Assembly: GCA_030603695.1 (NCBI GenBank)
Contig: JAUVXF010000022.1
Span: forward strand, 1 to 46,416
Direction of reading: 5' to 3'
DNA: 46,416 nt
Source of the DNA: Natronohydrobacter sp.
GTDB lineage: Bacteria; Pseudomonadota; Alphaproteobacteria; Rhodobacterales; Rhodobacteraceae
Position 1 is the first letter of the stretch. Each line of letters begins with the position of its first letter. The notes under the pieces were generated by a model. The model worked only from the letters and a program-made list of their open reading frames with translations. It ran no database searches and was not told where the DNA came from. This document shows positions 44,697 to 46,416 of this stretch, one piece after another. The position numbers and the translations under genes are program-made.

Positions 44697-45389
44697 TTAA
44701 CCGGTTTGACAGCTGCGCGCACCAAAGGCTTGGTCAAAACCGCGCTGCAAGGCCAGATCGACATCTTCCATCGTAACCGGAAGGCCCAGATCGACCAGCG
44801 ACGTGACCCCATGCTCCCGAATTCCGCAAGGGATGATTCCCTCAAAATGGCTCAGGTCTGGTTCCACATTGATAGAGAGACCATGAAAGCTGACCCAGCG
44901 CCGCAGCTTGATCCCAATGGCGGCGATTTTATCCTCGCGCAGGCTGCCATCGGGCAGGGCAGGCTTTTCCGGCCGTGTGACCCAGACGCCCACGCGCCCC
45001 GCGCGCCGTTCGCCCCGGATGCCGAATTCCGCCAGCGTGGCGATAACCCATGCTTCCATGTCATGCACGAAACAACGCACATCGCGCCCGCGCGTGTTCA
45101 GGTCAAGCATGGCGTAAACCACGCGTTGCCCCGGCCCATGATAGGTATATTGCCCGCCGCGCCCGGCCTGATAGACAGGAAAACGGTCTGGGGTGACAAG
45201 ATCATCGGCGCGCGCACTGGTTCCGGCGGTGTAGAGGGGCGGATGCTCCAGCAGCCATATTGCTTCTGGCGCATGGCCCGCCGCAATTTCTGCCACGCGC
45301 GCTTCCATCGCTGCGCGTGTCTGGTCATAATCTGACAGGCCGGGCAGAATTTTCCACTCTGGGTTTGCGGCATGCGGTCTGTCTGTCAT
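44697..45389 (-). CDS. lipB: Octanoyl-[acyl carrier protein]:protein N-octanoyltransferase
   Basis: Transfers octanoyl groups from ACP to lipoyl domains, first step of lipoate synthesis. 230 residues: '[14 protein letters not shown]', '[20 protein letters not shown]', catalytic Lys in '[15 protein letters not shown]' and catalytic Cys in 'GIIPCGI'. ATG 45389 is preferred (CAGGGA about 10 nt upstream); the frame stays open to 45644 but lacks conserved sequence. Confidence 0.96.
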   Translation of the reverse strand: MTDRPHAANPEWKILPGLSDYDQTRAAMEARVAEIAAGHAPEAIWLLEHPPLYTAGTSARADDLVTPDRFPVYQAGRGGQYTYHGPGQRVVYAMLDLNTRGRDVRCFVHDMEAWVIATLAEFGIRGERRAGRVGVWVTRPEKPALPDGSLREDKIAAIGIKLRRWVSFHGLSINVEPDLSHFEGIIPCGIREHGVTSLVDLGLPVTMEDVDLALQRGFDQAFGARSCQTG

Positions 45390-45746
45390 TACGGGCTGTC
45401 CCTGTCCAGAAAGGGGTGAGAGATACGCTTTTAGCGCGAAAACCGGGGCGGGGCCAGAGTGCGCCATCTGGCGCAAGATACCCTGTAACAGGCAGTGGCG
45501 GCGGGCCGATGCCCTTGCCCCCGCGCATGGCGCAATCCCCGGTTGCCCCCGCAAAACGCCCTTTCGTGACCGATCGTTGCCAGACCAGGGGAATCCTGTG
45601 TTGGCTGCCCAGTGCCACCCCAAGCAAAGCCGGGAAGCGGGCATGCCCCTTGGCCAAAAGATAACCCGTCAGCAGTGCCTTGATTCTGCGTTTTCCCTCT
45701 TCACAAGCGGCGACCGAGCGGGTAATACCCCGCCACCAAGTCATGT
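45390..45746. other. 357-nt stretch without a supported gene
   Basis: Open frames on both strands here show no family pattern. I see a perfect 7-bp dyad TGCGCCA/TGGCGCA (45460-45475), a possible lipB leader near 45390-45420, and the likely tRNA-Leu promoter at 45700-45728. The remainder is GC-rich, featureless sequence. Confidence 0.5.
45700..45728 (+). promoter_or_regulatory. Putative promoter of tRNA-Leu
   Basis: TTCACA (45700-45705), exactly 17 nt, TAATAC (45723-45728), ending 18 nt before the tRNA. Good sigma-70 geometry for a short leader. Confidence 0.5.
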
Positions 45747-45833
45747 GCGGTCGTGGCGGAATTGGTAGACGCGCAGCGTTGAGGTCGCTGTGGGGTAACT
45801 CCCGTGGAAGTTCGAGTCTTCTCGACCGCACCA
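45747..45833 (+). tRNA. tRNA-Leu (GAG anticodon)
   Basis: 87 nt class II tRNA: acceptor GCGGTCG (45747-45753) with CGACCGC (45823-45829), anticodon stem CAGCG/CGCTG with loop TTGAGGT (anticodon GAG), a long variable arm, TTCGAGTC T loop, A73 and encoded CCA (45831-45833). Confidence 0.96.
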
Positions 45834-46081
45834 TACTTTTCCAGAAATTACGAAATTTTGCGCCCCCAAAGGGATTCTTGGCTTGTGTTTTCGCAGGCCA
45901 ATTTCTGAATATAACCGTATTCTTGGTCAATATGACTGCGTTGCATAAAAAATGCAGGCGGATGTTCTTTATTTCCCGCTTCTTCAAGTGGAAAAAAGTT
46001 ATGGGTTGCAATCAAGGGTTCGCTTGGTTTTACTTACCCCCATGACAAGAGCGGAATACCGCCGATAAACGGGGAGATACG

Positions 46082-46416
46082 CGTGGTCGCATCCAGTACG
46101 AGCGACGGCTTTGTCGTGTTTGACGGAGTCCAGAAGAGTTACGATGGCGAAACCCTTGTGGTGAAAGACCTGAACCTATCGGTTGCCAAGGGTGAATTCC
46201 TGACAATGCTTGGCCCGTCAGGTTCGGGAAAAACCACTTGCCTGATGATGCTTGCGGGGTTTGAAACCGCAACGCATGGCGAGATTTTGCTAGATGGCCG
46301 CCCCATCAATACCGTGCCCCCGCATAAGCGCGGCATTGGGATGGTGTTTCAGAATTACGCACTTTTCCCGCATATGACAGTTGGTGAAAACCTGTCTTTC
46401 CCGTTGGAAGTGCGGG
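46082..46416 (+). CDS. ABC transporter ATP-binding protein, polyamine (PotA-like) type, 3' end outside the window
   Basis: The first 111 codons are present; the gene runs off the window. GTG 46082 follows GGGGAG at 46071-46076. Seen: 'FVVFDGVQKSYDGETLVV' strand region, Walker A 'LGPSGSGKTTCLMM' and Q-loop 'GMVFQNYALFPHMTV'. The 'PPHKRGIGMVFQNYALFPH' block is typical of spermidine/putrescine importer ATPases. The signature and Walker B motifs fall outside, so substrate assignment is tentative. Confidence 0.9.

Noticed and set aside
43660-44700. 346-codon plus-strand frame over ctaD
   Set aside because: ctaD is unmistakable on the minus strand; the shadow has no conserved pattern.
45390-45644. 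N-terminal extension of lipB to 45644
   Set aside because: The frame is open but LipB homology begins at '[15 protein letters not shown]'; the extra 85 residues are not LipB-like.
1-46416. CRISPR array, prophage or insertion sequence
   Set aside because: No regularly spaced repeats, transposase, integrase or phage genes were seen on either strand.

Overview
The window is GC-rich, gene-dense chromosomal DNA from an alphaproteobacterium, most likely a member of the Rhodobacteraceae (Roseobacter/Rhodobacter group). The evidence is a GcrA-family cell-cycle regulator, a very long FtsZ linker ending in a canonical C-terminal peptide, an aa3-type CtaD, a DUF6324 protein, a small 4.5S-type SRP RNA, and a tRNA-His that lacks G-1 and carries A73. 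No phage, transposase, CRISPR array or integrase was seen. It reads as core genome with one catabolic island.

Region 1 (1-2.3 kb) holds the 3' end of an autotransporter and a SapC-family gene. Region 2 (2.36-8.85 kb) is the end of the division and cell wall (dcw) cluster: murB, ddl, ftsQ, ftsA and ftsZ, with tight or overlapping junctions and a bidirectional terminator after ftsZ. Region 3 (8.9-16.3 kb) carries a TetR regulator, the SRP RNA, a small cytochrome c, an ABC-2 permease and gcrA. It also carries a minus-strand group lpxC-bamD-recN-lipoprotein, which in relatives usually follows ftsZ on the same strand, so this looks like a rearranged dcw tail. Region 4 (16.4-20.7 kb) has tRNA-His, nadD, a PBP4-type dacB and the accB-accC operon.

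Region 5 (20.9-25.8 kb) encodes an XRE/DUF2083 regulator. Behind a strongly structured leader it also encodes a three-gene signalling unit: a receiver-only response regulator, a small two-helix membrane protein, and a sodium-solute-symporter/STAC/histidine-kinase hybrid (CbrA-like). This is the least-described system in the window.

Region 6 (25.9-36.1 kb) is a complete reductive pyrimidine degradation locus. PreT-PreA reduces uracil/thymine, dihydropyrimidinase opens the ring and a beta-ureidopropionase-type amidohydrolase finishes the pathway. A dedicated NMT1/THI5-type ABC importer (ATPase, two permeases, binding protein) presumably supplies substrate. A divergent RutR-type repressor has a near-consensus RutR box just upstream of its start.

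Region 7 (36.2-46.4 kb) contains pepN, gatC-gatA, an excalibur-like lipoprotein, an AmpD-like amidase, a DUF2244 protein, ctaD (with an FNR-like box upstream), lipB, tRNA-Leu(GAG) and the 5' end of a polyamine-type ABC ATPase. Two near-identical 50-nt hairpin repeats lie at 32977 and 42176.
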